Of a stretch of DNA of 64,000 nt, positions 22,605 through 33,244 are shown piece by piece. The stretch covers positions 145,032,073 to 145,096,072 of the forward strand of contig NC_035443.2 of assembly GCF_002127325.2 (NCBI RefSeq). Direction: 5' to 3'. Source of the stretch: Helianthus annuus (taxonomy: Eukaryota > Streptophyta > Magnoliopsida > Asterales > Asteraceae). The first letter of the stretch is position 1; every line of letters begins with the position of its first letter. Below the pieces are notes generated by a model, which saw only the letters and a program-made list of their open reading frames with translations, was not told where the DNA came from and did not search any database. Position numbers and translations under genes: made by a program.

Positions 22605-25159
22605 ATGGGTGCTCGTAAGGATTTGTCGAGATCCTTTTCTCGATTAACCCAGGAAGAAGTAGAGTTGTTTTGTATGGAATATGGTATTGGGACTAAATTT
22701 AAACCTACTGTTCCTGCGTGCGATGTTTCAATTGACAAATGTCTGGTTGGTTTTATCGCTCTTTATTGCCGTCACTTCGAGTTTTCGAACCTCCGTTATC
22801 CGTTTTCCCTGTTTGTATTGAACTTATTGGAGTATTATCGAGTCTCCTTTGGTCAGATTCATCCAAAGGGTATGGCTAGGGTTTTACATTTCGAGGTTTT
22901 GTGTCGTGCTCTTGATTATGATCCTTCGCTTTTGCTTTTTCGCCGATTTTTTCGATTAGCCAAGAACGGTGACTGGTTCACCTTTGAAACGTCTAAGGTC
23001 GATGCTTGCCTTATTTCTTCCATGGTTACCACCCTTGGTACCTGGAAGGACCGTTTTTTCTGGGTTTCTGACTCTATTGTCCCTTTCAAGATGGTGTGGA
23101 GGCACCCGGATGCTGTTCTCAATGAACCGGAACTCCTTGAATCTGATTTGAATGATGCTTTTCTGAAAGCCATCCGGGAATGCCCTTCAAGGGTTCATCC
23201 CTTTCCTGAGCATTTGCTAGTCTTGTTAGGGGTTAGTAAGTCATGGGAAAAGGCTAATCGGGATCCGGTTCTGATGAGGAATGGCATGGGTATGCATTTT
23301 CTTCTCCACTTTTCTTGTGTTTTTCTTAATTTATGTCTTATGTTCTGTCTGTTTGTTGTTTGCAGTTATGTCTGCCTTGGATTTCATTAAGAGTGACGAC
23401 ACTTCTGGTGTGGTATTTGAAGATGTTCTCGTTATCCCTGATGAGAATGCTGTGGTTAAAGGTACTGAACAAAGGTTTGAGGGTACTGGATATGTCGGTG
23501 TTTCCAACGTGAAAGGTTTTTCTAAGCCTCTTGCCCCCAAGACTTCGACCCGACGATCTACTCGTCGTTTGAAAGGTGTTCCTCAATCCACCTCTACTGA
23601 ACCGGTGGAGTTGAGTGATGATATCGAAGTTTCTGGGGATCGAGGTGTTGAAGCGGGTTCTGAAAAAGAGAAGAAACTAGTTGTTCATGGCAAAAAGGCT
23701 TCAGCCAAAAAGGTTGTTGCTACTCCTGTTTAGGGTTCTTCGAGCATGGATGTTGAAGGGTTGGATCCGGATGCGGTTTATGTGCCAGGTTGGTCGGTGA
23801 AGATTGATGACAATTTTAAGGATGCTGCTGTTTGTAAAGATGCCTTGAGTCATATTGCTCCTCCTTCGGTTCATAATACTATCTCCGAAATGGATGATGA
23901 TGTGATGTTGTCTCGTATGATTCTAAGCACTTGTAATCTTGCTGCCATGCTTCCTCAGGGCATTGCCCGTTTTCACCAGAGGATGCAAGAATATGAAGAG
24001 TTTTCTAAGAAGAAAGACAAAATGAAATCTTCGATGGCCGCAATGAAGAAGGAGATAAGTGGTTTTGCTTAGAAGGAGGAAGTTTGGTCAAAAAAGGTTG
24101 AAGATTTGTCGAAGCAGCATGAGATTGAGATGAGTGATTTTAAGAAGAGTTTTGAGGCCGGTCGGTTGAAGCTAAAGGCAGGCAAGGAGGCTTTATCTGT
24201 TGCTCAGAAAGCTGTTACGAACCAAATCGTTAATCAATTGATCCAAAGAAAATAGGTAAGAACTTGAGAGAATTTAGAGATTTTTGGAAGTGACTAATTC
24301 ATATTTTTCATTCATATCCTCGTTAAACAAAGATGGAAACAATTTAAAGGAAAATTACATCACCACTCTTCCCTAAAATTAAGGATGACCACTCCTATAT
24401 TTCAGGCACATCATACCCACTTTCTTAACAACCACATACTACACTAACTAATTAAATAAAAATATAAAATAACAACTTATTTATAAAACGTTAATCCCAC
24501 GATCACAGCCATACATGAACATGTAATGGTGACATGGTAAGGGAAGGTACACAACAAAAGCCTTTGATGAGGAGAAGGAAAGCTTGAAGGCTTTGGTTTC
24601 CCGGGCTACTAGTGATAATCAGTGGTTGATTGAGCAGGGCTTTCGACAAGTTGTTACTTATCTGCTTCATTCCGCTGAATTTAACTCTGCTCTTGGTGAG
24701 GTTTACACGAAGTTGCTTAATTTGGGAAAACACCAAGGCCTCATTGCTGGTTATAAGTTGCATGAAGCTGGGTATCCTCTGGAAAAGTCTCCTTTGTTTC
24801 GTCCTGAAGCTTCTGATGTTTTTAAAGGCTCGGTTGAACAGATGGAGAGGCTGACCTATCCTTATGTTCATCAGGTTTCTTCTTGTTTTGGTAAGCCTCT
24901 TTCTGTTTTACAGGACTTGAAACCGGAAGGCCTTAATGAAAAAGTTTGTGCGGAAGTCTTGGGTTCACTTTCGAAGAAAAGATCCTATTCAGGAGATAGT
25001 GATGACACTCTTTCAAGTGTACCAGATGTTTCGAAGGATGCAAGCTTGGAGGCTTCAGCAGTAGGTGGTGATGGTGGTGCAAAGGCTAAGAAGTCCAAGA
25101 AGGCAAAGAAGGCCAAAGCTGAAGGTTCCGGGGTCTCCAAGCCTTCTGCCATTGTTTAA
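22605..25159 (+). pseudogene. Antisense extra ORF of element 3 (putative gypsy-type transposon protein family)
   Basis: It lies between integrase and 3' LTR and is read opposite to gag-pol. Exon 1 (22605-23289) encodes a globular region (LTQEEVELFCMEYGI, then FARVLHFEVLC-like segments) that I assign to the plant 'putative gypsy type transposon' family (Pfam PF04195, from memory, not searched). A 76-bp GT-AG intron (23290-23365, GTATGC to TTGCAG) joins in frame to 23366. The remainder is charged, helical and coiled-coil-like, ending in a Lys-rich KKSKKAKKAKA tail before TAA 25157-25159. Two in-frame TAG codons (23731 and about 24070) and a nested 344-bp insertion (24213-24556) break it. Without that insertion the frame would be continuous across the junction. 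Antisense ORFs at this position are known in Grande-type Tat elements. Their function is unknown. Confidence 0.8.
24213..24556. mobile_element. Small solo LTR nested in the antisense ORF (344 bp)
   Basis: Starts TGTTACGAACC and ends GGTACACAACA, which are imperfect inverted termini with TG...CA ends. It is flanked by the direct repeat AAAGC (24208-24212 and 24557-24561). It is AT-rich and noncoding, and coding sequence of the antisense ORF resumes exactly after it. The size fits the solo LTR of a small element or TRIM. The orientation is undecided. Confidence 0.8.
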
Positions 25160-26117
25160 TGGTTATTCGTAGCTTTCTTAGCAAAACAATTTGTGGTTTG
25201 TAATATTAACTTTGAACAATATTAGGTTTTGCAGGAACCTTTAAGGTTCCTGTTATGTGTTTGTGCTTTTAGGTCTGTATGGCCTTTTGAACAATATCTG
25301 ACCTTGCAAGTCAGTAGGACTTGCTTTGTGATTTGCTGAAAGTCTTTTGGGGCTTTCTTTTGCTATAATAGTATGTTTAACTATTTTTGTGTTTTTATAC
25401 TTGTGCCTGCTTTGTTTTAGGCAGCTTGGTTGGCTTTAACCTTTCAAGCTTTTTGGCTATTCGTAGGTAGGTTGGAGCCTTTGGGGTTTCGAGTTGTCAT
25501 GAAGGTGGCTTGAAGCCTTAAAGGCTTCTTAGTTTTGTTATTTGATTTGGCTTGTATCTTTAACTTTTTTGTTCAAGTTGTTATCCTTTGGATTACTTTT
25601 GCTTTCTTGTAACTTTGTCTTTGTCGAGTTTGTGTTGCCTTTATGTTTTTTACACCTTAAAGGGTTCAGTGCTGCAGACACTTAGCCTTGGTGTTTTTTA
25701 ACAAGAAGACATAGCACCTATCCTTTTTATTATTTCTTTGTGATTTATTTGACTTCGTAAGCCTGTTTGTTGGTTATATTTCTAAGGCTTAAGGAACATT
25801 TGGTGTAAGTTGTTCAGACCTGTCTATGAGACAATTTTGCTTTGGCTTAATAAGTCTCATGGAGTTGTATTGATTTAGGAACTCACCCTTTATATAGGTT
25901 CATTCAACCCTTGAACCTATTGAGCGATGTGGCCTGGGAGCTCATCCCCTTTCATGGCCCTTGCCATGGAGTTTTTTGCTAGGTTCTCAACCTGATTTTA
26001 GGATACAAAGACAAGTTTGATAAAACAACTTCATTCATTCAAGCAATACTTGCTTTTTACAAAAGGTATTCATAGTGTTGTTCGAAATACATTGTGATAC
26101 AAACCAAACTTTCCTGT
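25160..26117. other. Noncoding tail between antisense ORF and integrase end (element 3)
   Basis: T-rich on the plus strand, with repeated small motifs such as AGGCTT and TTTGTG. It would be the 3' untranslated region of both convergent frames. No ORF with a domain. Confidence 0.5.
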
Positions 26118-27542
26118 CTAAACATGGAACCTTTTCAGGGTTTTGCCATTCCAATGCCTTGGAAGCCTTTTGCCTTCTGAATCTGCTAGCTTGTAGGATC
26201 CACCCTTGTGTGCTTCAAGGATGGTATATGGACCTTCCCATTTTGGGCCAAGCTTTCCTTGATTTTCTTTTTTGCTAGCTTCATTGTTTCTAAGGACTAG
26301 GTCCCCTGGCTTGAATCGTTCATTCTTGACTTTCTTGTTGTAGTAGGCTTCCATTTGTTGCTTATATTTGGCTTCTTGAATTGCGGCTTGATCTCGGGCT
26401 TCCTCTAGGAGTTGTAAATTCAACATGGTCTCTTTTTGGTTTGTTTCGGGATCCATATTGACAATTCGTTGGGTTACAACTCCTATTTCAGCGGGGATTA
26501 CAGCCTCGGATCCAAATACCAAGCTATAAGGTGTTTTCTTGTGACTTGTTTTTTCGGTTGTCCTAATTGCCCATAGAACACTAAGCAATTCTTCAAGCCA
26601 GTTGCTTTCGTATCTTCCCAATCTTGTCTTGATACCTTCCACTATGCTTCGATTTGCCCTTTCAACCTGGCCATTTGATTGCGGGTAAGCCACTGAGCTG
26701 AAAACCTGGTTGATTTTGTACTCTTTGCACCAAACGCTGAAAGGCTTCTCAGCAAATTGCTTCCCATTGTCGGTGACAATCACTCCCGGCAATCCATAAC
26801 GGCAAATAATGCTTTCCCAAACGAAGTCAATGACCTATTTGCCTGTGATCTTTGCGAGTGGTTTAACCTCGGGCCACTTGGTGAAATAATCTATTGCCAC
26901 TAGCAAGAATTTTACTCCTCATTTGCTTGGAGGGAATGGTCCAACAATGTCCATTCCCCATTTATGGAATGGCCATGTCGAGGTTATTGGGACAAGATCA
27001 TGCTTGGGATTTTTTGGGATTGGTGCATGAATCTGGCAAACATCACATTTCTTCAATTGCTCAGTGGTGTCACGATGCATTGAGGGCCAGAAATATACAA
27101 GGTTCATGAGTTTTGCAACCACCGACCTAGCTCCAAAATGAGCTCCACATATGCCTTCGTGAATCTCTTTGATCAAATACTTACTTTGCTCAGGACCAAC
27201 ACATCTTAGCAAGGGGGCAAGGTAACCCTTTTTGTAAAGGGTTTCTCCTTGTAGCATATATTGCCTTGCTTTGATTTTAACCCTTTCAGCTTCTACTTGA
27301 TCATTGGGTAGTTCACCATTTTTAAGGAACTTTTTGATGGGAGTCATCCAGTTTGGATCTTCCTCGGTGACTACGTCTTGAACTTCCAATTCATCAATCG
27401 ATGGAGCCTTCAGTACTTCTACCAACACCTTCTTGGTGAGGTGGGCAAAGGTGAGAGATGCTAGCTTACTTAAGGCATCAGCCTTTTTGTTTTGGGATCT
27501 GGGAATTTGTTTGATGCAGCATGTTTGGAAGGTATTCATCAA
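26118..27542 (-). pseudogene. Integrase, interrupted (element 3)
   Basis: The frame from 27542 to 26919 holds the HHCC zinc-binding part (HEGICGAHFG, CDVCQIH) and the first catalytic aspartate in GMDIVGPFPPSK, then stops. The frame from 26792 to 26118 has the second aspartate (VTDNGKQF) and the glutamate region (SNGQVERANRS), then the C-terminal DNA-binding part (FKPGDLVLRN, then WEGPY). About 125 bp with a stop lies between them. There is no chromodomain, as expected for the Tat group. All three catalytic acidic residues are present but not in one frame. Confidence 0.88.
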
Positions 27543-28207
27543 CTCCTTGGATTTTCCTTATATCTTCTCATGTTGGGTTCTTTGGAAACATAGCTATCGT
27601 TTTCTTGGCTTGAGACTAGTAATGAATTTGTGAACACTTCAAGCTTTTGGACTTTCATCTCTTTGGCCAGCCTTAAACCGGCGATCAGTGCCTCGTATTC
27701 AGCCTCGTTATTGGTGGTCTGAAAATCAAAATGAAGAGCATATGTGAATTCCAACCCTTCTGGGTTGATCAAAATTAGCCCAGCCCCTGACCCTTCAACA
27801 CTTGAAGCTCCGTCGGTGAAAAGCTTCCAGGCTTCAGGGTTGGAGGGTTCAGTGGTGGTAGTGTTTACTTCATTGATCATTTGGTTCGGGACTTCCACAA
27901 TGAAGTCAGCCAAGACTTGGGCTTTGATAGCTTTTCGTGGGACGTAGGTGATGTTGTGTTCACCTAGTTCCACTGCCCATTTTGCCAACCTTCCTGAGTT
28001 CTCTGGTTTTTCAAGCACATTCTTAATAGGTTGGTCAGTGACCACTTGTATAGGATGTGCTTGGAAATACTTCTGAAGCCTTCTAGTTGTTTGAACTAGG
28101 GCTAGGGCAAGCTTTTCAAGGGGAGGATATTTGGCCTCAACCAATTTTAAAGTTTTGCTGAAGAAATAAACAGGTACCTGAGCCGTGTCCCGTTGTGAGG
28201 ACTGCAC
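27539..28207 (-). pseudogene. RNase H and additional archaeal-type RNase H-like domain (element 3)
   Basis: The first part carries the end of the retroviral-type RNase H (FFSKTLKLVEAKYPPLEKLA, VVTDQPIKNVLEKPE). A linker is followed by the second RNase H-like domain with LFTDGASSVEGSGAG and NNEAEYEALIAGLRLA, whose Asp and Glu are candidate metal ligands. A duplicated RNase H is typical of Tat/Ogre/Retand elements. The frame is broken at both ends relative to RT and integrase. Confidence 0.85.
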
Positions 28208-28217
28208 TTATAGCCTC

Positions 28218-29249
28218 TTAAGCAATTGATAGATAGACTGAAATTAATTCTCCCGTTTCCGGAGCTGCAATGTCTGGCAAGGAAGCAAGATGTTGTTTCA
28301 TCTGGTTGAAGGCTTCCTCAGCCTCATCACTCCACTTGAAATCCTTCTTATCAGAACAATTTTTGAGTGTTTTGTAGAAGGGTAGGGACCTTTCAGCCAG
28401 ATTGGAGGTAAAATGCTTCAAGGCTGCAAGCTTCCCGTTTAAGCTTTCAACCTCTTTTTTGGTTTTGGTTGGTTTGGTTTCGAGGACAACTTTTACTTTG
28501 TTTGGGTTAGCCTTGATGCTTTGCTTCCCAACAATGTGACCTAGGAATTTTCCTTCTTCGAATCCAAATGAGCATTTTTCAGGGTTAAGCTTCATGTTAA
28601 CCTTTCTGAGATTCTTGAAAGTTTCTTGGATGTCGTCAAGCATTTGATACTCCGTCTTGCTTTTGATAACCAAGTCATCGACATATGCTTCCATGTTTTT
28701 ACCAATTTGGCTTGCAAAGGCTTTGTCTACTAGACGTTGGTAGGTTGCTCCAACGTTATTGAGTCCAAAGGGCATCTTCTTGTAGCATAAGATTCCTTTA
28801 TCAGTGTGGAACGCCGTCTTCTCTTCGTCTTCTTCTTTCATGAGTATTTGGTGATACCCTTTGTAAGCATCAAGAAAGCATTTGAAAGGGTAACCGGTGA
28901 GCGAGTCAACCTTGAGATCGATTTCCGGTAGTGGATAGCAGTCCTTAGGACAAGCCTTGTTGAGATCCTTGAAGTCTATGCACATCCTCCAAGAGTTGTC
29001 TGGTTTCTTGACCATAACCGGGTTTGCAACCCATGATTGGTACTTGACTTCTCGGAGAATGTCAGCTGATATGAGCTTTTCAACCTCCTGGCAAGCAGCC
29101 AGGCTTCTCTCTGGTGCCAAGCTTCTTTTCTTTTGGACCACGGGCTTAACATCGGGTGGTATTCTTAACTCATGCTCAGCAATGTTTCGGGGGATCCCTG
29201 TCATGTCTTCTGGACACCAAGCGAAGACATCGCTGTAATGTGTTAACAA
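28218..29249 (-). CDS. Reverse transcriptase domain (element 3)
   Basis: Open frame of 343 codons with the full series of RT blocks: PVMVKKPDNSWRMCIDFKDL, PFGLNNVGATYQRL, the catalytic YVDD in EAYVDDLVIKSK, FLGHIVG, and the connection domain (FNQMKQHLASLP). It overlaps the upstream protease frame by 74 bases in another phase. The polyprotein is therefore frameshifted here, by mutation or, less likely, by programmed shifting. It is the best preserved enzyme of the element. Confidence 0.9.
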   Translation of the reverse strand: MLTHYSDVFAWCPEDMTGIPRNIAEHELRIPPDVKPVVQKKRSLAPERSLAACQEVEKLISADILREVKYQSWVANPVMVKKPDNSWRMCIDFKDLNKACPKDCYPLPEIDLKVDSLTGYPFKCFLDAYKGYHQILMKEEDEEKTAFHTDKGILCYKKMPFGLNNVGATYQRLVDKAFASQIGKNMEAYVDDLVIKSKTEYQMLDDIQETFKNLRKVNMKLNPEKCSFGFEEGKFLGHIVGKQSIKANPNKVKVVLETKPTKTKKEVESLNGKLAALKHFTSNLAERSLPFYKTLKNCSDKKDFKWSDEAEEAFNQMKQHLASLPDIAAPETGELISVYLSIA

Positions 29250-29820
29250 CTTTTTTCAGATAAGAGAGAGTTTCCTGTGAAAGGCTTGGATTGACCCTTA
29301 TTCTTTGTTCAGGGTACTTAGGATTTATGATTAGCTTTTGCTTGTCTTCTTCACTTCTGGGACTTTCACCTTCAACCAGGTAGGCCTCTTGAGAGGGTTG
29401 AAGGGTTGCTATCCCCTTCTTAGTTGGAAATTTTACTGTGCCATGTCCAACAGACACGGCCATGTAGAAGGCAAACTGTCCTGGTCTTCCTATGATCACA
29501 TCATAGTTTGAAGGTATGTTAATAACCACAAAGGTGAGTGGCTGGATTCTTTCTTTCCGACCTTCGTTAAAACGAACATTTAGTGTCAACTGCCCTAAAG
29601 GCTTGAGGGGGATATCAGCAATACCTTTAATGGAGGTTCCAGAGGGTTGAAGCCTTGAACGTTCTTCATTACTCAAGCGGTTGAAGAACTTCTCGAACAT
29701 GGTTTCAGTGGCTGCCCCAGTGTCTATGTATGCCCTATATGTATTCAACGTTCCCACAGTAGCTTCTACAACAAGAGGGCTTGAAAGAGGGTCTTTTTTC
29801 TGTTGGGGGAAAGCAAACAC
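29176..29820 (-). CDS. Aspartic protease region (element 3)
   Basis: Open frame of 214 codons. YIDTGAA is the catalytic aspartate motif and NYDVIIGRP is the family's flap-to-C-terminal signature. It starts inside the end of the gag frame in a different phase and ends inside the RT frame. It would release gag and pol products from the polyprotein. Confidence 0.87.
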   Translation of the reverse strand: MFAFPQQKKDPLSSPLVVEATVGTLNTYRAYIDTGAATETMFEKFFNRLSNEERSRLQPSGTSIKGIADIPLKPLGQLTLNVRFNEGRKERIQPLTFVVINIPSNYDVIIGRPGQFAFYMAVSVGHGTVKFPTKKGIATLQPSQEAYLVEGESPRSEEDKQKLIINPKYPEQRIRVNPSLSQETLSYLKKVVNTLQRCLRLVSRRHDRDPPKHC

Positions 29821-31657
29821 ACTGAAGCTCCCAAGCTACCAACCGTTGTCTTTTATGAGGAACCCTTTCATCAGAGTCCACCATATTGACTTCCTTGCCC
29901 TTTCCTTCAGCCATTTTGTCCCGAGCCCCTTTTACCAAATGAGCGAGTTCCCCGGACTTAACAGCCTCTTCAATTCTTTTCTTGAGCTGGAAGCAATCAT
30001 TGGTGTGGTGACCCTTTTCTTCATGGAACTCACAATATTGTGTGGAGTTCTCATTTTTCCTGCTTTTGGGGAGAGGCCTAGGATGCCTAAAGTTCTGCTT
30101 GACTTCTTCTGTTGCAAGGATTTCTTGAGGAGTCTTTGTGAGGGGTGTGAAGCTCATGCCTTTCTCCTTGGTTGGAGGGTTCCAACCTTCAGACCTTCGA
30201 TGGTCTGAACCCTTCTTTCGTCTGTCATAGGAGTTATAGTTCCCTCTTTTTCTGGCTGGGCTGTTACTTCGCCAACTAGACCCTCTTTTCCTTTGTTCTT
30301 TAATATCAACTGCCTCCTCTCCCCGAATATGGGCTTCTGCCCTTTCGAGAGCTTCTTCCAAGGTTTTGTGCAGGGATTTGTTGAAATCTCTTGTGAGATA
30401 TTTCGAGGTGATAGCGTTCATAAAGCCGGCCACCCTTATTTTCTCATCTGCCCCCACGTAAGTTAGACCTTCCTTCTTGTATCTCTCTATGAATTCTCGA
30501 AGGCTTTCGTCATCTCTTTGCTTGATCTGGAAGATCACTGTAGCATCTTTGACATATCGCCTTTGTTGGGAGAAATTGGCTAAGAACCCCTTGCTAAGAT
30601 CATCGAAGCTTCGAACGCTTCGAGCAGGTAAGTCATTGAACCAGATTCTTGCTGACCCCACAAGGGTTTGCATGAACATTAAGCAACATTCAGCGTTCGA
30701 CCATTTCTCGATTCTCGCTGCACCGGTAAAGATCTGAAGATGGTCTTCAGGGTCTTCTGTCCCATCATATGTTCTAATGTGGGCCGGCATCTTGATTTTC
30801 GTTTGGAAGTCATAATCGGCTATCTGTTGTGAAAAGCATGAAAAGTTGCTTGGTTTATAAGGCTTGGCCAAATCTTCTTCAACCCTTGTACCCACGTTGT
30901 TATTACCATTGTTGTTCCCTTGAGTGGCTAGCACTTGATTGATGAAGTGTTGCCACGGGAAGCTGACCATCATCTGGGTCATCATCTGGGACATAGGGTT
31001 GAAGCCTTGGAGGCTTCCAGGTGCAACTGGGCAGCTAACTCCAAGGGGAGTGCTCATAACTGCACTTCGTGCCAAGGGAAGCACAGACAGGGCTTGTTCC
31101 CATGAAGTTGTTGTAGAAGCTGGAAAGCTTGTTACTGGGGACTGTAGGAGCTGATCTAGGGTCAGCTCGTGGCCTAGAGGAGCACCACTCATAACTGGCT
31201 GAGATGAAAAGAGAGGATGTGTTGTGGGGTTTGCCATTGTAGACAAATATGGAACAGGATTTGGAGGATTACTAGGGCCAGCCTCATTCTTGGTTGTAAA
31301 AGGTGGAATGGGAGGTCCGGGAGACAGCGTTGGTTCAGGCTCATCGTAGTCTAGACGAATCCTTATTCCCTTATCCTTCTCTTTGTTCACATACTGGTTG
31401 AGGAGAGACCTCAACTCAAGGAAATTGTTGCCAACTCCCTCGGGGGTAAGTTCAATACGCGTTGGAGTGTCAGTGACGCCAACATTAGGGGAAGGAACTC
31501 CGGATTTGGAAGGAGTTGGAGTGTTAAAGGTAAGAAACTCGGGTGTGCTCCCCGTAGTTGAGAAAGAGGTTGGTATAGCCACATGAGCTTGGCTGCTACC
31601 CGGGGTTGAAGTGCTTGGAAGCTGATTTACTTCACCCGGGGATCTACTTTCAGACAT
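29735..31657 (-). CDS. Gag protein (element 3)
   Basis: Open frame of 640 codons starting MSESRSPGEV. A Pro/Ser/Thr-rich N-terminal third is followed by the retrotransposon gag fold (YDGTEDPEDHLQIF, ARIWFNDLPARSVRSFDDL, FIERYKKEGL). A basic region comes next, then the variant zinc knuckle CEFHEEKGHHTNDC, where His replaces the second Cys as usual in the Tat group. It ends in KGKEVNMVDS and a short tail. The capsid part has no internal stop, unlike the downstream pol. Confidence 0.9.
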   Translation of the reverse strand: MSESRSPGEVNQLPSTSTPGSSQAHVAIPTSFSTTGSTPEFLTFNTPTPSKSGVPSPNVGVTDTPTRIELTPEGVGNNFLELRSLLNQYVNKEKDKGIRIRLDYDEPEPTLSPGPPIPPFTTKNEAGPSNPPNPVPYLSTMANPTTHPLFSSQPVMSGAPLGHELTLDQLLQSPVTSFPASTTTSWEQALSVLPLARSAVMSTPLGVSCPVAPGSLQGFNPMSQMMTQMMVSFPWQHFINQVLATQGNNNGNNNVGTRVEEDLAKPYKPSNFSCFSQQIADYDFQTKIKMPAHIRTYDGTEDPEDHLQIFTGAARIEKWSNAECCLMFMQTLVGSARIWFNDLPARSVRSFDDLSKGFLANFSQQRRYVKDATVIFQIKQRDDESLREFIERYKKEGLTYVGADEKIRVAGFMNAITSKYLTRDFNKSLHKTLEEALERAEAHIRGEEAVDIKEQRKRGSSWRSNSPARKRGNYNSYDRRKKGSDHRRSEGWNPPTKEKGMSFTPLTKTPQEILATEEVKQNFRHPRPLPKSRKNENSTQYCEFHEEKGHHTNDCFQLKKRIEEAVKSGELAHLVKGARDKMAEGKGKEVNMVDSDERVPHKRQRLVAWELQCVCFPPTEKRPSFKPSCCRSYCGNVEYI

Positions 31658-31716
31658 GGTGATTTCAAGAGAAAAGAGCTACACTACTAGGTCTTTTTGA
31701 GGAGAAATAGCGGCGT

Positions 31717-31738
31717 AGCCCCAATGTGGGCGCCAACT
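31717..31738 (-). promoter_or_regulatory. Primer-binding site of element 3
   Basis: Directly after the 5' LTR the coding strand reads AAGTTGGCGCCCACATTGGG. The TGGCGCC core is the usual primer site of Athila/Tat elements. I do not assign the tRNA firmly. Confidence 0.75.
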
Positions 31739-32361
31739 TGTTGATGCAACAAATAATAGACCAAATGTAGTAGCGAGGGTGGTTAGGCAAAAGGGTTAAA
31801 GGGTTTAACCTTGCCTAACGCAGGTCGTGGGGTCCCCCCACGTTTGCAAGACGTGGAAGGAGGTTCACTAGTTTATTTTTATTGTTTGCTGAGGATCCTT
31901 CTCTGAAGTGTGTTCAGATTCGGATGAGGAAACAAATAGAATATGTGTGTGTTGGATGTGAAAGGGAGTAGCTTGCATGAAGCAAGTACACGATGTGAAT
32001 GACCAGAGTTTAAGGAAACAAGTCTGGTCCGGAATGTCCCAACTCAGTAAATGAAGTGTCAATTATATAGGAGAAGACATCTCCCAAAGAGGCATTCATT
32101 TGACTAGTGACCTAGCTTGCAGCGAGGGGCTTGCCCTTTCGGGGGTTGAAGCCTTTTGACCCCTGGATAATAGCATGTGCTCTGCAGACCTGCGTTGCTT
32201 TTGCGGCTGTGGTTGGTGAAGCAATCCCTGGATGTGACTGGCTACTGTTTTCACACTACTTTACTTCACCTCTACGACTGTTTGACCTTCGAACCCTTTA
32301 ACCCTTTGAGCACTCAGGTATTTTAGTCCTTTTATATTGTCTTGGGCTACCCCCGTCATCA
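31739..32361 (-). repeat. 5' LTR of element 3 (623 bp)
   Basis: Plus strand TGTTGATGC...CCGTCATCA, followed by the target duplication GATGT. Differences from the 3' LTR include CTTGCC versus CTTACC and CGGATGAGG versus CGGGTGAGG. Confidence 0.94.
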
Positions 32362-32640
32362 GATGTGGACAGTGAGGGATGGAAGGCAATGTTGGGCGGT
32401 TGTCGGTGAATGCAAACGAGGTGTTGGGTGGCTGTCGGTGGACTTGAGGTTGTCAAGGGTGAAGGTGCGGTGCGGTGGTAGTGGTGGTTGGTGGTGGGGT
32501 AGAGAGAGAGGTACAAAAGAAAGGTTTTTTTATATATATATACATACATTTTGTATTAAATTTTTAAATTTAATTTTGTTTTATCTATTAAAATATCTTT
32601 AAAGTAAAAAGACTAAACTACCAAAAATAAAATAGAGTGT

Positions 32641-32728
32641 AGCGTAAAAAACATGACATGTAAGAGTTTAAAAACATAAAGTACGTTTTCTGTAATTTTT
32701 AAAGATAAAAAACATACCTTACAACCAG
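32641..32728 (-). repeat. Right inverted arm of the buried older element
   Basis: The reverse complement parallels 14361-14460 over about 90 bp, with TCTTTAAAA, a GTACTTT.TGTTT block and CATGTC/GTATGTC blocks in the same order. The outer ends and target duplication were not resolved. Confidence 0.45.
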
Positions 32729-33244
32729 GTATAAACATAAAGAAAAATTTATGTAATTTACTCTACAAACTACAAGAGTAATTATCGAATTTGTATGCAC
32801 AAATATTTGTACCTTTGTAGCTTAATTAGATTATACATATTTTATATTTTGTGCACTTTTATTATATATTTTTATACTATACTATTATACGTATTAAATA
32901 AATTATTTATTAAACATCAATTATTATAACTAACAAAAATACATCATGACATAATGCATACGTCATACAACAGAAATTTGAAGAACCCGCGTAATTTTTC
33001 TCTTTCACAAACAACCCCGAAAAAAATTCACCCTCTTTTATTCTTCCAACAATTTTTTTTTTCTGTTCACAAAGATGATATATATTCCACCCTCAATTTT
33101 TAAAATCTAATTGAAATTCATATTTTTCTCATATCACCATTATCATTAGAAATATGAATTTCATGAAGGCATGATCAGCCACCATTTGATGTTTTTACAT
33201 TTTGGTTTTTGAAATTTTGTTGAAGGGGTTTTGGAGAAGAGAAA
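32729..33244. other. AT-rich upstream region of the VAMP72 gene
   Basis: AT-rich sequence with several TATA-like stretches (about 32860-32915). It leads into a T/C-rich leader (33000-33150) before the start codon. The promoter must lie here, but I cannot pick one TATA box over the others. The bases 32367-32640 before it are the last segment of the buried element (GGTGG-rich, then AT-rich). Confidence 0.5.

Larger units (their letters stand above)
21623..32361 (-). mobile_element. Ty3/gypsy LTR retrotransposon of the Tat/Retand group (element 3, 10.7 kb)
   Basis: LTRs at 21623-22244 and 31739-32361 (five substitutions and one indel that I could find) and target duplication GATGT (21618-21622 and 32362-32366). 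Minus-strand order is gag, protease, RT, RNase H, second RNase H-like domain and integrase. A 3.9-kb tail before the 3' LTR carries an ORF in the opposite sense. The variant zinc knuckle, the extra RNase H domain and the antisense ORF are features of the Tat lineage. Reading frames are broken between several domains, so this copy is not autonomous. Confidence 0.94.

Noticed and set aside
29176..29249. Programmed frameshift between protease and RT of element 3
   Set aside because: Tat elements normally read these in one frame. Other frames in the same element are also broken, so mutation is simpler, and no slippery site with downstream structure was seen.
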